Positions 21,762-38,639 of a stretch of DNA of 64,000 bases are shown piece after piece (position 1 is the first letter of the stretch; each line of letters begins with the position of its first letter). The stretch is taken from the NCBI RefSeq assembly GCF_003576645.1, contig NC_044923.1:4674428-4738427 (forward strand), given 5' to 3'. Made by a program: the position numbers and the translations under genes. The notes under the pieces were generated by a model. That model did no database searches. It was not told the origin of the DNA and saw only the letters and a program-made list of their open reading frames with translations. Source of the DNA: Ipomoea triloba. Lineage: Eukaryota > Streptophyta > Magnoliopsida > Solanales > Convolvulaceae.

Positions 21762-24700
21762 TCAATTTTCCATCCGAGTCAAACGAACGGTAGTCACCTC
21801 TCGCGGTTTCATTCCTCCAAAGTACTTTTTAACCTGGTGACCATTGACCTTGAATTCGCCTTTTTCCGGATGTGCGATTTGAATAGTTCCATAGGGAAAA
21901 ACCTTCGTGACCGTAAAGGGACCGGACCACCTCGACTTTAGTTTCCCCGGAAAGAGTTTGAGTCTTGAATTGAAAAAGAGTACTTGGTCTCCTTCCTTGA
22001 ATTCCTTACCCTTCTTGATGTGCTTATCATGATACAACTTCGTTCGTTCTTTATAAGCACGTGAGTTCTCATAAGACATCAACCTCCATTCTTCTAATTC
22101 GTTAAGTTGCCACATTCTCTCACGCCCCGCTAGGTCCATGTCGCTATTCAGTTTCTTTATAGCCCAATACGCTTTGTGCTCTATTTCCACCGGTAAGTGG
22201 CATGCTTTCCCGTAGACTAATCTAAAAGGGGTGGTTCCAATTGGAGTTTTATAGGCCGTTCTAAACGCCCATAGCGCATCATCTAACCGATCAGGCCAAT
22301 CTTTCCGATGAATTCCAACCGTTTTTTCCAAGATTGCCTTAATATCACGGTTGGCATTCTCTACTTGACCACTTGTTTGGGGGTGGTATGGTACTCCCCC
22401 CCTGTGTTGGACTCCGTATTTGGCCAAAATCTTTTCCATGGACGAATTTCTAAAATGCGTTCCACGGTCGCTAATTAAAACTCTCGGTACTCCAAATCTA
22501 GTGAACAACTTCTTAAGAAATCCGATAACACTCCTCGCATCGTTGTTCCTCAAAGCTTGCGCCTCCACCCATTTCGACAAATAGTCTATTGCAACTAAAA
22601 TGTACTTGAACCCTTTAGCACTCGGGAATGGTCCCACGAAATCGATGCCCCAGATGTCGAATACTTCGCAAGCCAAGATGTATGTTTGAGGCATCTCGTT
22701 CCTTGCGGTAATGTTTCCAACCCTTTGACACCGATCACAATTCGAAACACAAATTTGAGCATCTCTAAACAGCGAGGGCCAATAGAAACCCGCTTCAAGA
22801 ACTTTCCTAGCGGTTCTATTGCTCGAGTAGTGACCTCCGGTCGGCCCTGCATGACAGTGTCCCATAATTTCCAATCCCTCTTGCCCCGCTATACATCTCC
22901 TGATGACTTGGTCCGCACAGACTCGGAACAAGTAGGGATCATCCCAAAAGTAATGTCGGCTTTCCGCTATAAACTTTCTCCTTTGGTGCACATCAAAATA
23001 ATTCGGAATAACTCCCCCTACAATATAGTTGGCAATGTCTGCATACCACGGCACATCATCTACTTTACACAACCTTTCTTCCGGAAAAAGTTCCGCTATT
23101 GTAGCACTCTTTTCTCCTAAATTAGGATTCTCAATTCGGGATAGATGATCCGCCGCTTCATTCTCTTTCCCTCTTTTATCTTTGATTTCGATATCGAACT
23201 CTTGAAGTAACAGGATCCATCTTATCAATCTCGGTTTAGCTTCGGCTTTAGACATCAAATACCTAAGAGCCGCATGATCTGTGTAAACTATCACCTTTGA
23301 CAGAAGAAGATGGGATCTAAACTTATCGAGTCCAAATATCACTGCTAGCAACTCTTTTTCTGTGGTGGTGTAATTTTGTTGGGTTTTATCGAGGGTTTTG
23401 CTCGCAAAGGCTATAGGTTGAAAATGTTTCTCTTTTCTTTGGCCCAACACTACCCCTACAGAATAACCGCTAGCATCACACATCATTTCAAAGGGCAATT
23501 CCCAATTTGGTCCAACTAAAATAGGGGCACTAACCAACTTTTCTTTGAGTATGTTAAAAGCAACTAAGCACTCATCTCCGAATTCAAACTCTATGTCTTT
23601 TTCTAAGAGCTTGGTCAAAGGTCTAGCAATTTTGGAAAAATCTTTTATAAAGCGTCGGTAGAAACCGACGTGCCCTAGAAAGCTTCTTAAACTAGTTACG
23701 GAATTTGGAGGTGGTAAAGTGTCAATCACGGAGGTTTTGGCTTTGTCTACCTCTATACCTCTATTGGATACCTTATGACCCAACACGATGCCTTCCTCTA
23801 CCATATAATAGCATTTCTCCCAACTAAGCGCTAAGTTCACTTCTAGACATCGCTTGAGGACTTTTTCTAGATTATTCAAGCACCCGTCATAAGTTTCTCC
23901 CCAAATCGTGAAATCATCCATGAATACCTCCATGAATTCTCCAATATACTCCTCAAAAATTGCCAGCATGCACCTCATGAAGGTTGCTGGCGCATTGCAT
24001 AACCCGAACGGCATGCGTCGGTATGCGAAGGTACCCATAGGACACGTAAAGGTGGTTTTCTCTTGGTCCTCTAACGCTACGGGTATTTGAAAGTATCCGC
24101 TCATACCATCTAAGAAACAGTAATAGGCGTGCCCGCTCACTTTCTCAACCATCTGATCAATAAAGGGTAACGGGAAGTGGTCCTTTCTAGTGGCGTCATT
24201 TAATCTCCTATAATCTATACATACTCGCCACCCTGTCACGCTTCTTGTAGGAATTAGTTCGTCTTTGTCATTTTTCACTACGGTTATTCCTCCTTTCTTC
24301 GGCACTACGTGGGTAGGACTCACCCACGCACTATCAGAAATTGGATATATCATTCCTACATCCATAAGTCTTACTACTTCGTTCTTTACCACTTCTGCCA
24401 TGTTGGGATTCAACCTCCTTTGGGGTTGGGCTACAGGTTTCACATTTTCTTCTAGTAAGATCTTATGTGTGCACATACTAGGACTTATACCTTTTAGGTC
24501 TTGTAACTTCCACCCTATTGCTCCTTTATATTTTCCTAGCAAGTTCACAAGCTTGTCTTGTTGAGTTTTATCTAATTTTGACGAGATAACTACCGGTAGG
24601 GTCGAATTTTCCCCTAAAAAGGCATATCGTAGATTATCCGGTAAAGTTTTAAGTTCACTCTTTACTTCTTTCTCTTCTACTACATTCTTTTTCTCATTTA

Positions 24701-27700
24701 ACTTCTCATCATGCAACAAATCATCCCCGTCATTTCCATCCGATACCTCCTCAACTTCACCAATCAACTCATGAATATATATCGCATCATCAACACAATC
24801 ATCAATGAAATTTACAAATTCAATATCATTCATTTCACAAACATTCTCATCAATAGGTATATCATCATCACCACACACTATGTCATGTACAGATTCATCA
24901 TTCTTATTGATTGAAGCATCATTATCGAAAGTGAAAGATTCAAGGTCGTCATTACTATCCAAAACTTTTAAGAGGGCGTCATCTTTTACTTCACCCACAA
25001 GATTAGGGTAAAGAGAATCAACATGCTCATGAAAAACATCAATGAAATAGCAGGCATCATCTGTCGTCATCGGGTACTTAGTCAACTTCGAGACATCGAA
25101 GGTAGCACATTCGTCTCCTACCCTTAGAACAAGTTTCCCATTTCCTACATCAATGAGGGCCTGAGCGGTGGCCAAAAACGGCCTACCTAGAATTAACGGC
25201 ACCTCTTGATCGGCCTCCATGTCGATGATGACGAAATCCACAGGAAAGATAAACTTGTCTACCCTCACTAACACATCCTCCACAACCCCCTTGGGTTGTT
25301 TGATTGATCTATCAGCCAGTTGGATACAGATGCGAGTGGGTTTGAGATTTCCCAAGTCCAACTTCTCAAAAAGACAAAAGGGCATTATATTTATGCTTGC
25401 CCCAGAATCTGCTAGAGCTCTCTTGAACTCGGCTTCGCCTATTTGACAGGGGATGATGAAGCTTCCGGGGTCCGTGAGCTTCTGTGGTTGATGGCGCACG
25501 AAAGCGGAGCATCCCTCCCCCAGCAAAACCGTGGCTGATTCTTCCAGCTTCCTCTTATTAGTGAGTAAGTCTTTCAAAAATTTTGCATAACGCGGCATTT
25601 GGCCCAATGCGTCGAGGAAAGGTACATTGATATGCAATTGCTTTAGGAGTTCAAGGAATTTGTCGTATTGCGTCTTGTCTATGTTCTTTCTCACCCTCCC
25701 GGGAAATGGGAGTGGTGGTTGGTACATAGGTAAGTCTACCTTTTCCTTTCCTTTATCCCGAGACTGAGTGACTTTTGGACTCGAGGGTAATGAAGAGGTT
25801 TCCTTCTCTTGCTCCTTGTCTACCTCAATGATCTCTTCGCTTTTCTCTTCTTCGATTGGATTCTTGGAGATGGTATTCTTCTTTAAGGTCGGCTCGGGAA
25901 GCTCCTTTCCACTCCGAAGAGTTACGGCTTGTACCCTCTCTCGAGGATTATTTACCGTAGTACTTGGAAGAGTCCCTTGCGGTCTTTCGGCTAAGGCCTT
26001 GGAGTTTTGTGCGACTTGCGTCTCCAAGTGTCTCAAGGAAGCATTATTTTCTTGTCTCAAGTTAGAGACCTCTTGTCTTATTGTGGAAATCTCTTGTCTC
26101 AAGTCTTGCTTCCACTCTTGTCTCATATTGGTCACGTCATGCCTTAATTCGCTAAACATTCTCACCATTTTGTCTTCCATGCTTTCTTTAGGAGGTTCTT
26201 CTCTTTGTTGGTTATTTCCTTGATACATAGGTGGTCGGTATGCTCCTCCTTGGTTGGGTCTTGGATTGTATTGATTGCCTCGATTCTCTTGATACCCTTT
26301 ATTGTAGTTTGTGTTATAATTCGGCCCGCTTTGACTTGGTCTTGGGTTGTATTGATTTTGGGATGGTTGGTTTTGCCATCCTTGACCTTGACGCCAATTT
26401 TGATTGTTGTTGCTTCCATAAGTATTGTAATCATTCGGCCTTTGATATCCTACGGCCTCGACTTGCTCATATGGGACATCTTCGTAATTTGACGTGCATT
26501 CGTGCGCTCCGTGCGCACCTCCACACTTATCACAATAAAGAGCTAATGCCATGCACGGATTTCCTCTTTGATTCTTGTTCATCTTTTCCAGCTGTGCTTG
26601 TAGCCTCTTAACTTCTAATCCTAGTGCTTCCACCTTTGCTTGAGATGCGGTGTCGGCACTAACTTCATACAAACCTCCTTTGGACTCCCTTTGATTGTAC
26701 CAATTCCCGGTATTTGATGAAATGGTTCTTATCAATTCTTCTGCGTCTTCGGGACTTGTAGAAACGAAAGATCCTCTAGAAGATGAGTCCAAAAGCAATT
26801 TACATTCATCGGTGAGACCGGAATAAAATGAGCTAATAACGTCCCAAGGATGTAGAACGTCGGGTGGGCATTGATGCTTAAGTGTCTTAAACCGTCTCCA
26901 TGCATCGGCTAAAGTTTCCAACGACCCTTGTTTAAAGTCTTGGATTTGTTTTCTTATTTTCAACGTCTTGGTCAACGGAAAGAACTCTTGCATGAACTCT
27001 CGATGGAGTTGTTCCCATGATCTAAAGTGATTGTCTACGTGGGAATCAAGCCACCTCGCGGCTTCTCCTATCAACGAAAACGGGAACATTTTGAGTCTTA
27101 CGACCTCTTCGGTAACTCCATTCTGTCGGTACATACCACACGATCGGATGAATCGGGTGATATGTACGTGTGGATCTTCCGCCGGTAATCCTCCAAAAGG
27201 TTGGTTTTGTACTAACGTAATGACGGCGGAATTGATTTGAAAGTTATTGGCTTCAACCGGGGGAATGTAAATAGAGTTGTGGACACTAAAGTCGGGAGTC
27301 ATATAATCCGCTATGGTCCTCCTTTCCTCTCCCCTCGGTTGGTTTCTTGGTATATTTCTTGGTTCATATCTCGGTTCGTTCCTTCTTGGTCTTTGAGGTT
27401 CATAATATTCATCATCATATCGTGGTTCGTAATAAGCATCTCTCCTTTGTCTAGGAGGTTGATGTTGTTGTTGTCTGGGAGGCATATCATAGAGAGGGTT
27501 GTTGAATTGTTCTTGAAAATCCGGTGTATATCTCCTACGTGGTAGTGGTTCGTTATACGTTGCGTTCTCTGGTTGATATTGTGGTTGGTTGGTCAGTGGT
27601 GGTCTTTGTCGAGACTCCTCCCTTTGTGGGGGAGGTGACTCATGGCCATTGGATTGTTCATCTCTAACATTCTCTCTTGGAGTGCCCGTATCGGTGTGTA

Positions 27701-27878
27701 TTGGTGATTCGTTGGTATTGACATTATGGATGTTTGCACTAGTAGTTGCCATGTCTTCTTCTTGATCTATGTGTGGGGATTGTTGGTCTCTATTGGCCTT
27801 CTTTCTCCTCCGATTTAAAGCGTAAATCTCCGGATTCAAAGGAAGTAGACCCTCACTCCCTCTAGAGCGAGTGTGCAT
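21762..27878 (-). CDS. gag-pol polyprotein, copy B (2038 aa)
   Basis: Same length and domain order as the copy A polyprotein: gag, zinc knuckle, DSGA protease, FMDD reverse transcriptase, CDASG RNase H, HHCC and D,D35E integrase. The one protein difference I found is Glu for Lys near residue 104, and only a few silent nucleotide changes are visible (for example at 21868 and 24128). Such near identity over 6.1 kb means the two internal regions separated very recently or have been homogenised. The frame is open throughout. It lies about 200 bases downstream of the copy B primer site. Confidence 0.95.
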   Translation of the reverse strand: MHTRSRGSEGLLPLNPEIYALNRRRKKANRDQQSPHIDQEEDMATTSANIHNVNTNESPIHTDTGTPRENVRDEQSNGHESPPPQREESRQRPPLTNQPQYQPENATYNEPLPRRRYTPDFQEQFNNPLYDMPPRQQQHQPPRQRRDAYYEPRYDDEYYEPQRPRRNEPRYEPRNIPRNQPRGEERRTIADYMTPDFSVHNSIYIPPVEANNFQINSAVITLVQNQPFGGLPAEDPHVHITRFIRSCGMYRQNGVTEEVVRLKMFPFSLIGEAARWLDSHVDNHFRSWEQLHREFMQEFFPLTKTLKIRKQIQDFKQGSLETLADAWRRFKTLKHQCPPDVLHPWDVISSFYSGLTDECKLLLDSSSRGSFVSTSPEDAEELIRTISSNTGNWYNQRESKGGLYEVSADTASQAKVEALGLEVKRLQAQLEKMNKNQRGNPCMALALYCDKCGGAHGAHECTSNYEDVPYEQVEAVGYQRPNDYNTYGSNNNQNWRQGQGWQNQPSQNQYNPRPSQSGPNYNTNYNKGYQENRGNQYNPRPNQGGAYRPPMYQGNNQQREEPPKESMEDKMVRMFSELRHDVTNMRQEWKQDLRQEISTIRQEVSNLRQENNASLRHLETQVAQNSKALAERPQGTLPSTTVNNPRERVQAVTLRSGKELPEPTLKKNTISKNPIEEEKSEEIIEVDKEQEKETSSLPSSPKVTQSRDKGKEKVDLPMYQPPLPFPGRVRKNIDKTQYDKFLELLKQLHINVPFLDALGQMPRYAKFLKDLLTNKRKLEESATVLLGEGCSAFVRHQPQKLTDPGSFIIPCQIGEAEFKRALADSGASINIMPFCLFEKLDLGNLKPTRICIQLADRSIKQPKGVVEDVLVRVDKFIFPVDFVIIDMEADQEVPLILGRPFLATAQALIDVGNGKLVLRVGDECATFDVSKLTKYPMTTDDACYFIDVFHEHVDSLYPNLVGEVKDDALLKVLDSNDDLESFTFDNDASINKNDESVHDIVCGDDDIPIDENVCEMNDIEFVNFIDDCVDDAIYIHELIGEVEEVSDGNDGDDLLHDEKLNEKKNVVEEKEVKSELKTLPDNLRYAFLGENSTLPVVISSKLDKTQQDKLVNLLGKYKGAIGWKLQDLKGISPSMCTHKILLEENVKPVAQPQRRLNPNMAEVVKNEVVRLMDVGMIYPISDSAWVSPTHVVPKKGGITVVKNDKDELIPTRSVTGWRVCIDYRRLNDATRKDHFPLPFIDQMVEKVSGHAYYCFLDGMSGYFQIPVALEDQEKTTFTCPMGTFAYRRMPFGLCNAPATFMRCMLAIFEEYIGEFMEVFMDDFTIWGETYDGCLNNLEKVLKRCLEVNLALSWEKCYYMVEEGIVLGHKVSNRGIEVDKAKTSVIDTLPPPNSVTSLRSFLGHVGFYRRFIKDFSKIARPLTKLLEKDIEFEFGDECLVAFNILKEKLVSAPILVGPNWELPFEMMCDASGYSVGVVLGQRKEKHFQPIAFASKTLDKTQQNYTTTEKELLAVIFGLDKFRSHLLLSKVIVYTDHAALRYLMSKAEAKPRLIRWILLLQEFDIEIKDKRGKENEAADHLSRIENPNLGEKSATIAELFPEERLCKVDDVPWYADIANYIVGGVIPNYFDVHQRRKFIAESRHYFWDDPYLFRVCADQVIRRCIAGQEGLEIMGHCHAGPTGGHYSSNRTARKVLEAGFYWPSLFRDAQICVSNCDRCQRVGNITARNEMPQTYILACEVFDIWGIDFVGPFPSAKGFKYILVAIDYLSKWVEAQALRNNDARSVIGFLKKLFTRFGVPRVLISDRGTHFRNSSMEKILAKYGVQHRGGVPYHPQTSGQVENANRDIKAILEKTVGIHRKDWPDRLDDALWAFRTAYKTPIGTTPFRLVYGKACHLPVEIEHKAYWAIKKLNSDMDLAGRERMWQLNELEEWRLMSYENSRAYKERTKLYHDKHIKKGKEFKEGDQVLFFNSRLKLFPGKLKSRWSGPFTVTKVFPYGTIQIAHPEKGEFKVNGHQVKKYFGGMKPREVTTVRLTRMEN

Positions 27879-28071
27879 ACAAACGCTTCGGTAGTTTAAA
27901 CACTCAAGAACAAGAGAAAGGTATGCAACTCAAAGGCTCAACAAGAAGTGTCAAGTACTAGAACAAGCGATAGTAAAAGGACAAAAACAAGTTAAAAGGG
28001 ACTAGGCTCTCTACTTAAGGAACCTACTCATGCTAATCCACAAAGACTTGCCTAAACAAAACCGTTACCAC

Positions 28072-28089
28072 TCCCCGGCAACGGCGCCA
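28072..28089 (-). other. Primer binding site, tRNA-Asp, copy B
   Basis: Identical 18 bases to the copy A site, again two bases from the LTR edge. The sequence just beyond differs (copy B lacks four bases present in A), so the 18-base match itself looks conserved. Confidence 0.9.
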
Positions 28090-28091
28090 TT

Positions 28092-29860
28092 TGATGGGTG
28101 TAGTTTTCGCGGGAGGTGGAAAGAGTGTAGGTGAATAAAACGGGAAGAAGTTCCCGAGTATCGTCTCAAGGAATGGTAGAAAAGGATTTGGTAGACAAGG
28201 AATTAGACACAAGAGTTCCTAGATTTCAAAAGCTAGTCCTATCGAAAGGTTTGTGTATGTCATTCTAAGAATATATCAAACCCTTAAAACAAAAGGTGTT
28301 GTGAACAATTTTAGGAAAGAAGGATTGGGACTAGTCTACCACACATGCAACTCTTGATTTTCTAGGGTACTAGGGATGTGAAAAACGCTCAACGGACTAA
28401 CAAGAGACAAGGTCACTAGCACCACCGCCACTCTCGTGGTCAATGGACTCACTACTAGACCATAAAGCCATACTTGTGAACCTTAGGCTAGAAGAGGCAT
28501 TACCACAAACACTTAATGTGCATCTTGCCTTCCTACCCCCTTTTCTCAAAGGTGAGAAGGAAAAGAGGTTGGTGAGGTCTCAAGCAATCCCTATTCTCAT
28601 AGGTGAAAGCGAACACACTAATCCTCAAGTCCAATTGGCCTAATCGGAAAAGAGATCATACAAACATCCCAACCACTATCAAGCTATCCAAAAGGCATTA
28701 ATCTACCCTAGATTCAAGACATAAGAGCTCAAGAGCAAAACGTATGTTCAACTAGTCCTAATCCCTAGGTAACTAGCCACACATAACTAGACTAAGCATT
28801 CTCAAAGCATCTAACAAATTTAAGCTCTAAGGATTGAAAGCAAAGCTCAATACAAAGCTCAAACCAAATCAACAAAGCAATTCAACTCAATTCAAAGCAT
28901 TACTCAATTCAACAAAACAAAACACAAAAAGGAAAACTAGAATCAAAATCAAAATGCAATTCAATATCAAGGACAAAATTCAAGATCAAATCAAAATCAA
29001 GAAATTGAAGAACAATAGAAGAAATTGAAAGATTACTTGATTGCAAATGGAAATCTTCTACAAATCTTGATCAATTGCAAGTTGTTGTCCACAATCTCCT
29101 CCAAATCTAGCTAATTGAATGGAAGTATGAATGGAATTGAAGTGAATTGGGAGAGAATTTCAACCTAATTCTAGAGAGAGAATTTTAGGCTAGACTAATC
29201 TGGAAAAATGAATGGGGATCCTCCTAAAAAAAATGCCCCAATTCCCTATTTAAATCGCGCCAACCGCCAAAATAAACCGTATCGGACGCCCGACTGGACG
29301 CGCGTCCTCTGCGCGTCCAGCGGGATTCTTTGCGCGCTTGTTCAAATCTTCGGCGCGGGAAGTGGGAATCGGACGCGGCGTCCGACGTGCGTCCTCTACG
29401 CGTCCTAAGCAGACCTTGCAAACTTCAGAGAGTGATTTTTCGGTCGTGGGGCGTCCGATGGAGTCCGATGCGCGCCCTAAGCAGACTTTGCAAACTTCAG
29501 AGAGCGAATAATCGGACGCGGCGCGTCCGGTGGCGTCCGGCTGGCGTCCGCTGCGCACTGCTTTGCACTTTGTGGACCTGGGACGTGGACGCCTGGGCGG
29601 GCGCGCGTCCTAGGCGCGTCCGGTCGGTCCTTTTGTTTCCAATTTAGTTCTCGAATCAATCTTTGAAATCCATGCTCTTTTTCACCACTTTGCGCAACTT
29701 TTTTTACCTGAAAAACAATTAGCCAAGTGTGGAATGGGGTTCCATGACAAAATCAAGTATTCTAATGCAATAAATGGGCAAATCAATCTCAAACGCTAGT
29801 AAATACATGCAATGCGACCCGAGATTGACCTTACAATTGTAGCATCTCTTGCACTTATCA
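28092..29860 (-). repeat. 5' LTR of copy B (1769 bp)
   Basis: Same termini as the middle LTR (TG...CA on the minus strand), lying directly next to receptor-kinase exon sequence at 29861. It retains the GC-rich block at about 29318-29404 that the middle LTR lacks. The TATA-like box is at 29247-29255. Its 3' end (28092 onward) differs from the middle LTR at a few bases next to the primer site. Confidence 0.92.
29247..29625 (-). promoter_or_regulatory. LTR promoter region: GC island plus TATA-like box (right LTR)
   Basis: Same arrangement as in the middle LTR, with the GC island longer by an extra block at about 29318-29404. This promoter drives copy B antisense to receptor-kinase gene 1, starting about 0.6 kb from the broken exon. 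Confidence 0.6.
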
Positions 29861-31659
<1,799 letters not shown>

Positions 31660-32471
31660 AGCATAGAATATAAAATCCTAGTTTGGTAAAGAAGTATAAT
31701 ATGTGGTTGAATTTATTAATAATATTTAATATAAAGATCTACGAGCAATTTTCAAAAAAAAAAAAGATCTACCAGCAAGTTTGTTTGAAGAATTGCTCTT
31801 GTATATGGCTTATTCAAGTCTAGATATAAGCAATGGAGAAAATGGCTACTTGCCTTGCTTATTATTGTAGTTTCAGGCTTGTATGTAATTTATATCTTAA
31901 TTATATTCTTGGTTCAATAGTCAAACTCAACCCTTGTTTAATTTGTATCAAATATTGGTGTATTTTCAGATTTTAAAAATTGCAAAATACAATATTTTTA
32001 GGTATACTAGTTAAAAACAAACATTTAATACACTAAAAATTATCGTATAATATACTAAAAATGAATATTTTTCATTGGTCTACGTTGCAATGTGCATCAT
32101 GGTTTACAATATAATTCGAAAGCAAGGAAGAACTTGGTATTCTTTAACAAATTATATCATGGACCGGGATATACCACGTGGACCTTGGTGCGTTTTCAAT
32201 TAACAGATTATATAAGTAGAGTGAGTGAACAAGCAAATTATGCTATGGACCTGGGCCCACCTTGCAAGGTGGACCCAAGTCCAAAACACACGTTTGGAAT
32301 AAGGATGCTGTTAGTGGCACCGTTTCCCCATCCAATGATTTTTTTTAATATATAGTTCAAAAATTGTGAATATAGATTAAAAAATTGTGTTATACGATTG
32401 AATATAGAGTTCTGGAATTTGATATACGGCACAAATCTCATTGTTTCACCCGAGAGACTTTTTGCACCAGA

Positions 32472-32522
<51 letters not shown>

Positions 32523-32799
32523 AGATATCATATGCGAAGGAGGTCTCCAGGTAAAACATACAGATTAATCATGGCCATTGATCTTGCAAAAATCAACCAC
32601 CCAGAATGAACATAAATTTATAAAATGCGGTGGTATTATGGTAATTTTGCGTATTGTTGAAAGATTAAGGTGCTTCATTTTAACATTTAAGGTGCGCAAT
32701 TTTGACACTTAAAGGTGCGTCAGTTCTACACTTGATAACTTAAGGTGCGTAATTGTAAATCAAATCCTAATTATCTAAGAATTAGCCAGACATGCATTA
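31660..32799. other. Intergenic, repeats only
   Basis: AT-rich spacer after gene 1. It contains an imperfect 40-bp inverted repeat (32244-32283, GGACCTGGGCCCACC against GGTGGACCCAAGTCC), a TA/CA microsatellite (32478-32521) and degenerate tandem AAGGTGCGTAATT-like units (about 32670-32765). I see no gene. Confidence 0.5.
32478..32521. repeat. (TA)n(CA)n microsatellite
   Basis: About 15 TA units followed by six CA units. Confidence 0.9.
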
Positions 32800-33715
32800 T
32801 CACAATTGAATATAATAACTTAGATGAAGAATCAATGGAAGCATTTGAAATGAAAAGTAAATTGCAATTTGATTGAACACTTAGCTCTGAAAGCACAACC
32901 TTCAATCTCCAAGAAAATCTTCATCAATTATAGTTGGAATCCCCTAGAAATTCTTAGATCAAGGTGTCAAATTGTTCTAAGAACCCTCGAAAGCATTCTG
33001 TCTTTAAAATCTAAAGTACAAGATTGAACAAAGTGTAAAAATTATCTCCTCGCAAATGCGAGCAAAGCCTTATTTATAGCTACAGACTTTTCTTTAGCTA
33101 CTCAACTTACCACTCGGTAGTGCCTGAGTGTCATATAGGCCACCACGCGGTAATGGCCTGCGTGAAGAGGCTGAACCAACACGCAGAAGTTCATGTCTCG
33201 AGCCTTCCTACTACGTGATTTGTTGCGTGTCTAGTAGATCAAGCTCGAAGTTTATGTCACGAGGTCGGTTGCGTGGTAATGTCATGGTACTTTTAACTTG
33301 CTCTTTTTTTTACTGCAGACATCTCCAGATGGAGAAAACTATTGAGCAGAATGAAGTCACGCTGACACTCACGGTGTGAGTCCTAATCTTCACTCCAAAA
33401 TGCATATTTCTTCATCTCTTTGTTCCGATCCTTTGGGTCTCTGGTCATGTCATGGTACTTTCAACTTGCTCTTTTTTACTTTCTTGATCTCTCAAGACTC
33501 CCGGAACACGCTTTTGTGTCAAGATGACTTCAAAACACATCCAATTGAGTTCCAATTTACATAATGTTACAACTTACGACTGATGCCTCCAAATCACCTA
33601 AATGACACAAAAGAATCAAGTAAGCATATACTTAGCTTCTAATTAACATGAAATCATATGAGTTTGGTATCAATTGTACTGTACACATAAAAGTAGTAAG
33701 AATTAACGCTTATCA
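32800..33715 (-). mobile_element. Probable LTR fragment of another retrotransposon
   Basis: The right edge, CGCTTATCA at 33715, mirrors the terminus of the Athila LTR and abuts a truncated receptor-kinase start. On the minus strand a TATAAATAAGG box lies at 33078-33070, about 640 bases from this edge, as expected for an LTR promoter. The left limit is my guess; no primer site, polyprotein or matching second LTR is visible. Confidence 0.35.
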
Positions 33716-33950
33716 AAGAGCTTTCATTTTGACACCCTGTTTTTGGAACTAAATGTTAGCTTCTTTATAGATTTTTGTTTTCTTTTCTAGACGAAAATTT
33801 ATTGTTTATAGATTGAGACCAAGACTCCGTGCAAAGATACAAGTTATGTCACTATCTCGCACCACTTGACATGCCAGTATATTTAGAATTCTGGATGTGC
33901 TGTCTATTGTGGATTACCCCTTTGTTGGGGGAAGTATTATACAAGTTGAA
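33716..33950 (-). pseudogene. Orphan 5' end of a lost S-domain receptor kinase
   Basis: Minus-strand bases at 33727-33720 read ATGAAAGCTCTT-like sequence, identical to the first codons of gene 2 (MKAL). They are preceded by the family's TTTTGAC motif and by the upstream blocks TTTATTGTTTATAGATTGAGA and GACTCCGTGC shared with genes 2 and 5. The gene is cut directly after its fourth codon by TGATAAGCG, which looks like an LTR start. aagag (33716-33720) would be the target duplication. No S-domain sequence remains on the other side. Confidence 0.6.
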
Positions 33951-35162
33951 CTCGAGAGCGACAGATCAGTGACGTTTATGATTTCATATGTACAATGAGA
34001 AATTGTACGTGTATGTGTAAACATTCAATTAGTCTTTGCTAAAGCATAAATCGACTAGTCTTGGACTGTTTCACTGGTCTAGCTAGTGCCAATGCAATTC
34101 TCCTTTGGCAATTACCTTAGTAGCTCTCTTCTCCACAGTTGAGTCCAAAATTCATTCACCCTAGCCTGTCTCAATTTTTGTTTTCCTATATATTCACCCT
34201 GTTGGTGGGTAGAGACTAAGCTTGTGGTTGTCGTATGCAAGAAGGCATGCGCACATGCATCCTTAACTGAGAGGGGAAAGAGCTGAGAGACACCATTAAT
34301 GGAGGAGGGGCTTCCGGACTTCTTAATTACTTGCCCTCATATATTAAGGAACCACAACTTCATCTTCGGCACTACAAGGGTCCTCATCCTTCGACATTAA
34401 TTCTTTGTCCAACCTATCCTAGGGACCACGTTTTTAATATAGTACTGGGGTCCTTGTCCTCATCCAACCAGGGACCTTGTCTTCAATAGTACAATGGCCC
34501 AAGGACCTCATCTTCCCCCTCCAACGTAACCGAATTGAAGGACTCCATTATTCTGTGGATCCGAACTCACCTTGCAGGTCCAAAATACTCAATTTATATA
34601 TTAAATGTTCACAATTCGAATTGTGAACATCCAATATATAAATTGTGATGAGTCCATCCTCCATGGTATAACTATTGCCCCTTCTTTGACAATTTAGAGG
34701 TCCTCATCCTCATCTAACCTAGGGACCTAGCCTTTGTAAACTCTGCTCTTGTTCATAAATCACAATAGGAAGATCATGTGTCACGGATTACTTGACGAAA
34801 TTGAAAAGGTACGGTGTTCACAAGTATCAAATTTGTGAAATATATTTTGATACGAGAATCATGCTTTACCTATTCAGTCATTCCTTTCGAGACTATTTGA
34901 TATTTTCTCCGTAATACAATGGTTGATAGTTGAATTTGAAAAATGTTAAATTACATAAAGAACGTACACCTTACAAAAATATACCAAGCAAAAACAAAAA
35001 ACATATAGACTAAAGTGACTAAGCATTCACATATACATCCAACCATGAATTACATCCACCACATATTATGAAAATGAGAACAAAAAGTGGTACAACAACA
35101 CTACTTTACCAAATTAAAAGGGAAATTACTACATACTTTGCTAGGATTTTATTGTTTGTGCC
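33951..35162. other. Intergenic between the orphan 5' end and gene 2
   Basis: No coding sequence seen. At 34320-34740 it repeats short phrases such as CCTCATC, GGGACC and CCAACC, as if from a degenerate tandem family. It includes the 54-bp palindrome listed separately and the 3' flank of gene 2. Confidence 0.45.
34591..34644. repeat. 54-bp near-perfect palindrome
   Basis: Two 27-base arms match at 25 positions with no spacer; the centre is CACAATTCGAATTGTG. It could be a hairpin-forming MITE core. Nothing shows it to be a promoter or terminator. Confidence 0.8.
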
Positions 35163-38065
<2,903 letters not shown>

Positions 38066-38260
38066 TTTGACGCACTACTGTTTCTTGAATGGAGTGTTTA
38101 CAGATTTTGTTTTTCTAATTTGTAAATTATAGATAGATTGAGAGACCCAAAGGGCAAGTCAAGTCTCCGTGTAATAAATGGCCCTATTCATTGTGTCACT
38201 ATCTTGCATTAAGGATAACGTCTTCGTCGGGGGAGGGGAACCTTGAACTACGTTGACAAG
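38066..38260 (-). promoter_or_regulatory. 5' flank of gene 2
   Basis: This flank shares blocks with the upstream regions of genes 3 and 5 and with the orphan 5' end at 33.7 kb, notably TTTTGAC next to the ATG and a TATAGATTGAGA-like stretch followed by CTCCGTG. The conserved blocks suggest a common promoter copied with each gene. Confidence 0.45.
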
Positions 38261-38639
38261 ACTTGTGTGAATTTCAAACAAAATTCAAAGAAATTAATGT
38301 TTCTTGACGTATAATATGGGATTTAGCGTTCACATAGGGTGTTTGGTTGAGTGTAATTTGAGTGTAAATGAATTGCAATTCAATGAGTTGTCTAATTACG
38401 TCCCAATTATGGGATTTTGTTGGAGGGAATTGCAATTCATAGGATACCCCCATGAATTGCAAATCGATAGAAAGAGAGATAAATTTGTTAGCGTAAAGAC
38501 AATTTTGCCCATCTCTTAATACCCTTTGTCTTTTTATTTATTTATTATTATTATTAATTTCTTTATTCTTATTCCTATTCTTATTAAAGTCTAAAAACTT
38601 GTCCTATTATTCTCTTCAATATAGATTTTCGAGATCTAT
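38261..38639. other. AT-rich spacer before the LINE
   Basis: Contains a GGGTGTTTGGTTGAG start (38337) and paired GAATTGCAATTC segments, which recall the edge of a MITE, but no second end is visible. No gene. Confidence 0.35.

Larger units (their letters stand above)
13388..29860 (-). mobile_element. Athila-type Ty3/gypsy LTR retrotransposon, copy B
   Basis: This is the right member of the array and has both LTRs in the window: 5' LTR 28092-29860 and 3' LTR 13388-15070, with internal region 15071-28091. Gene order matches copy A: gag-pol 27878-21762, accessory ORF 20294-19023, accessory ORF 17866-16820. The polyproteins of the two copies have the same length and I found one residue difference (Lys in A, Glu in B near residue 104). 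Copy B has fewer minisatellite units than copy A. The right edge at 29860 falls within a receptor-kinase exon, so this edge is a true insertion junction. The first host bases, ctcct (29861-29865), are the expected 5-bp target duplication, but the left partner lies outside the window. Confidence 0.92.

Noticed and set aside
1..29860. Assembly duplication of a single element
   Set aside because: Copies A and B differ in minisatellite length, a codon indel, LTR length and the bases beside the primer site. Read support is still needed, so this is provisional.
38334..38470. Complete MITE starting GGGTGTTTGGTTGAG
   Set aside because: Only one end is recognisable. The matching inverted end and target duplication are absent, perhaps lost at the LINE junction.
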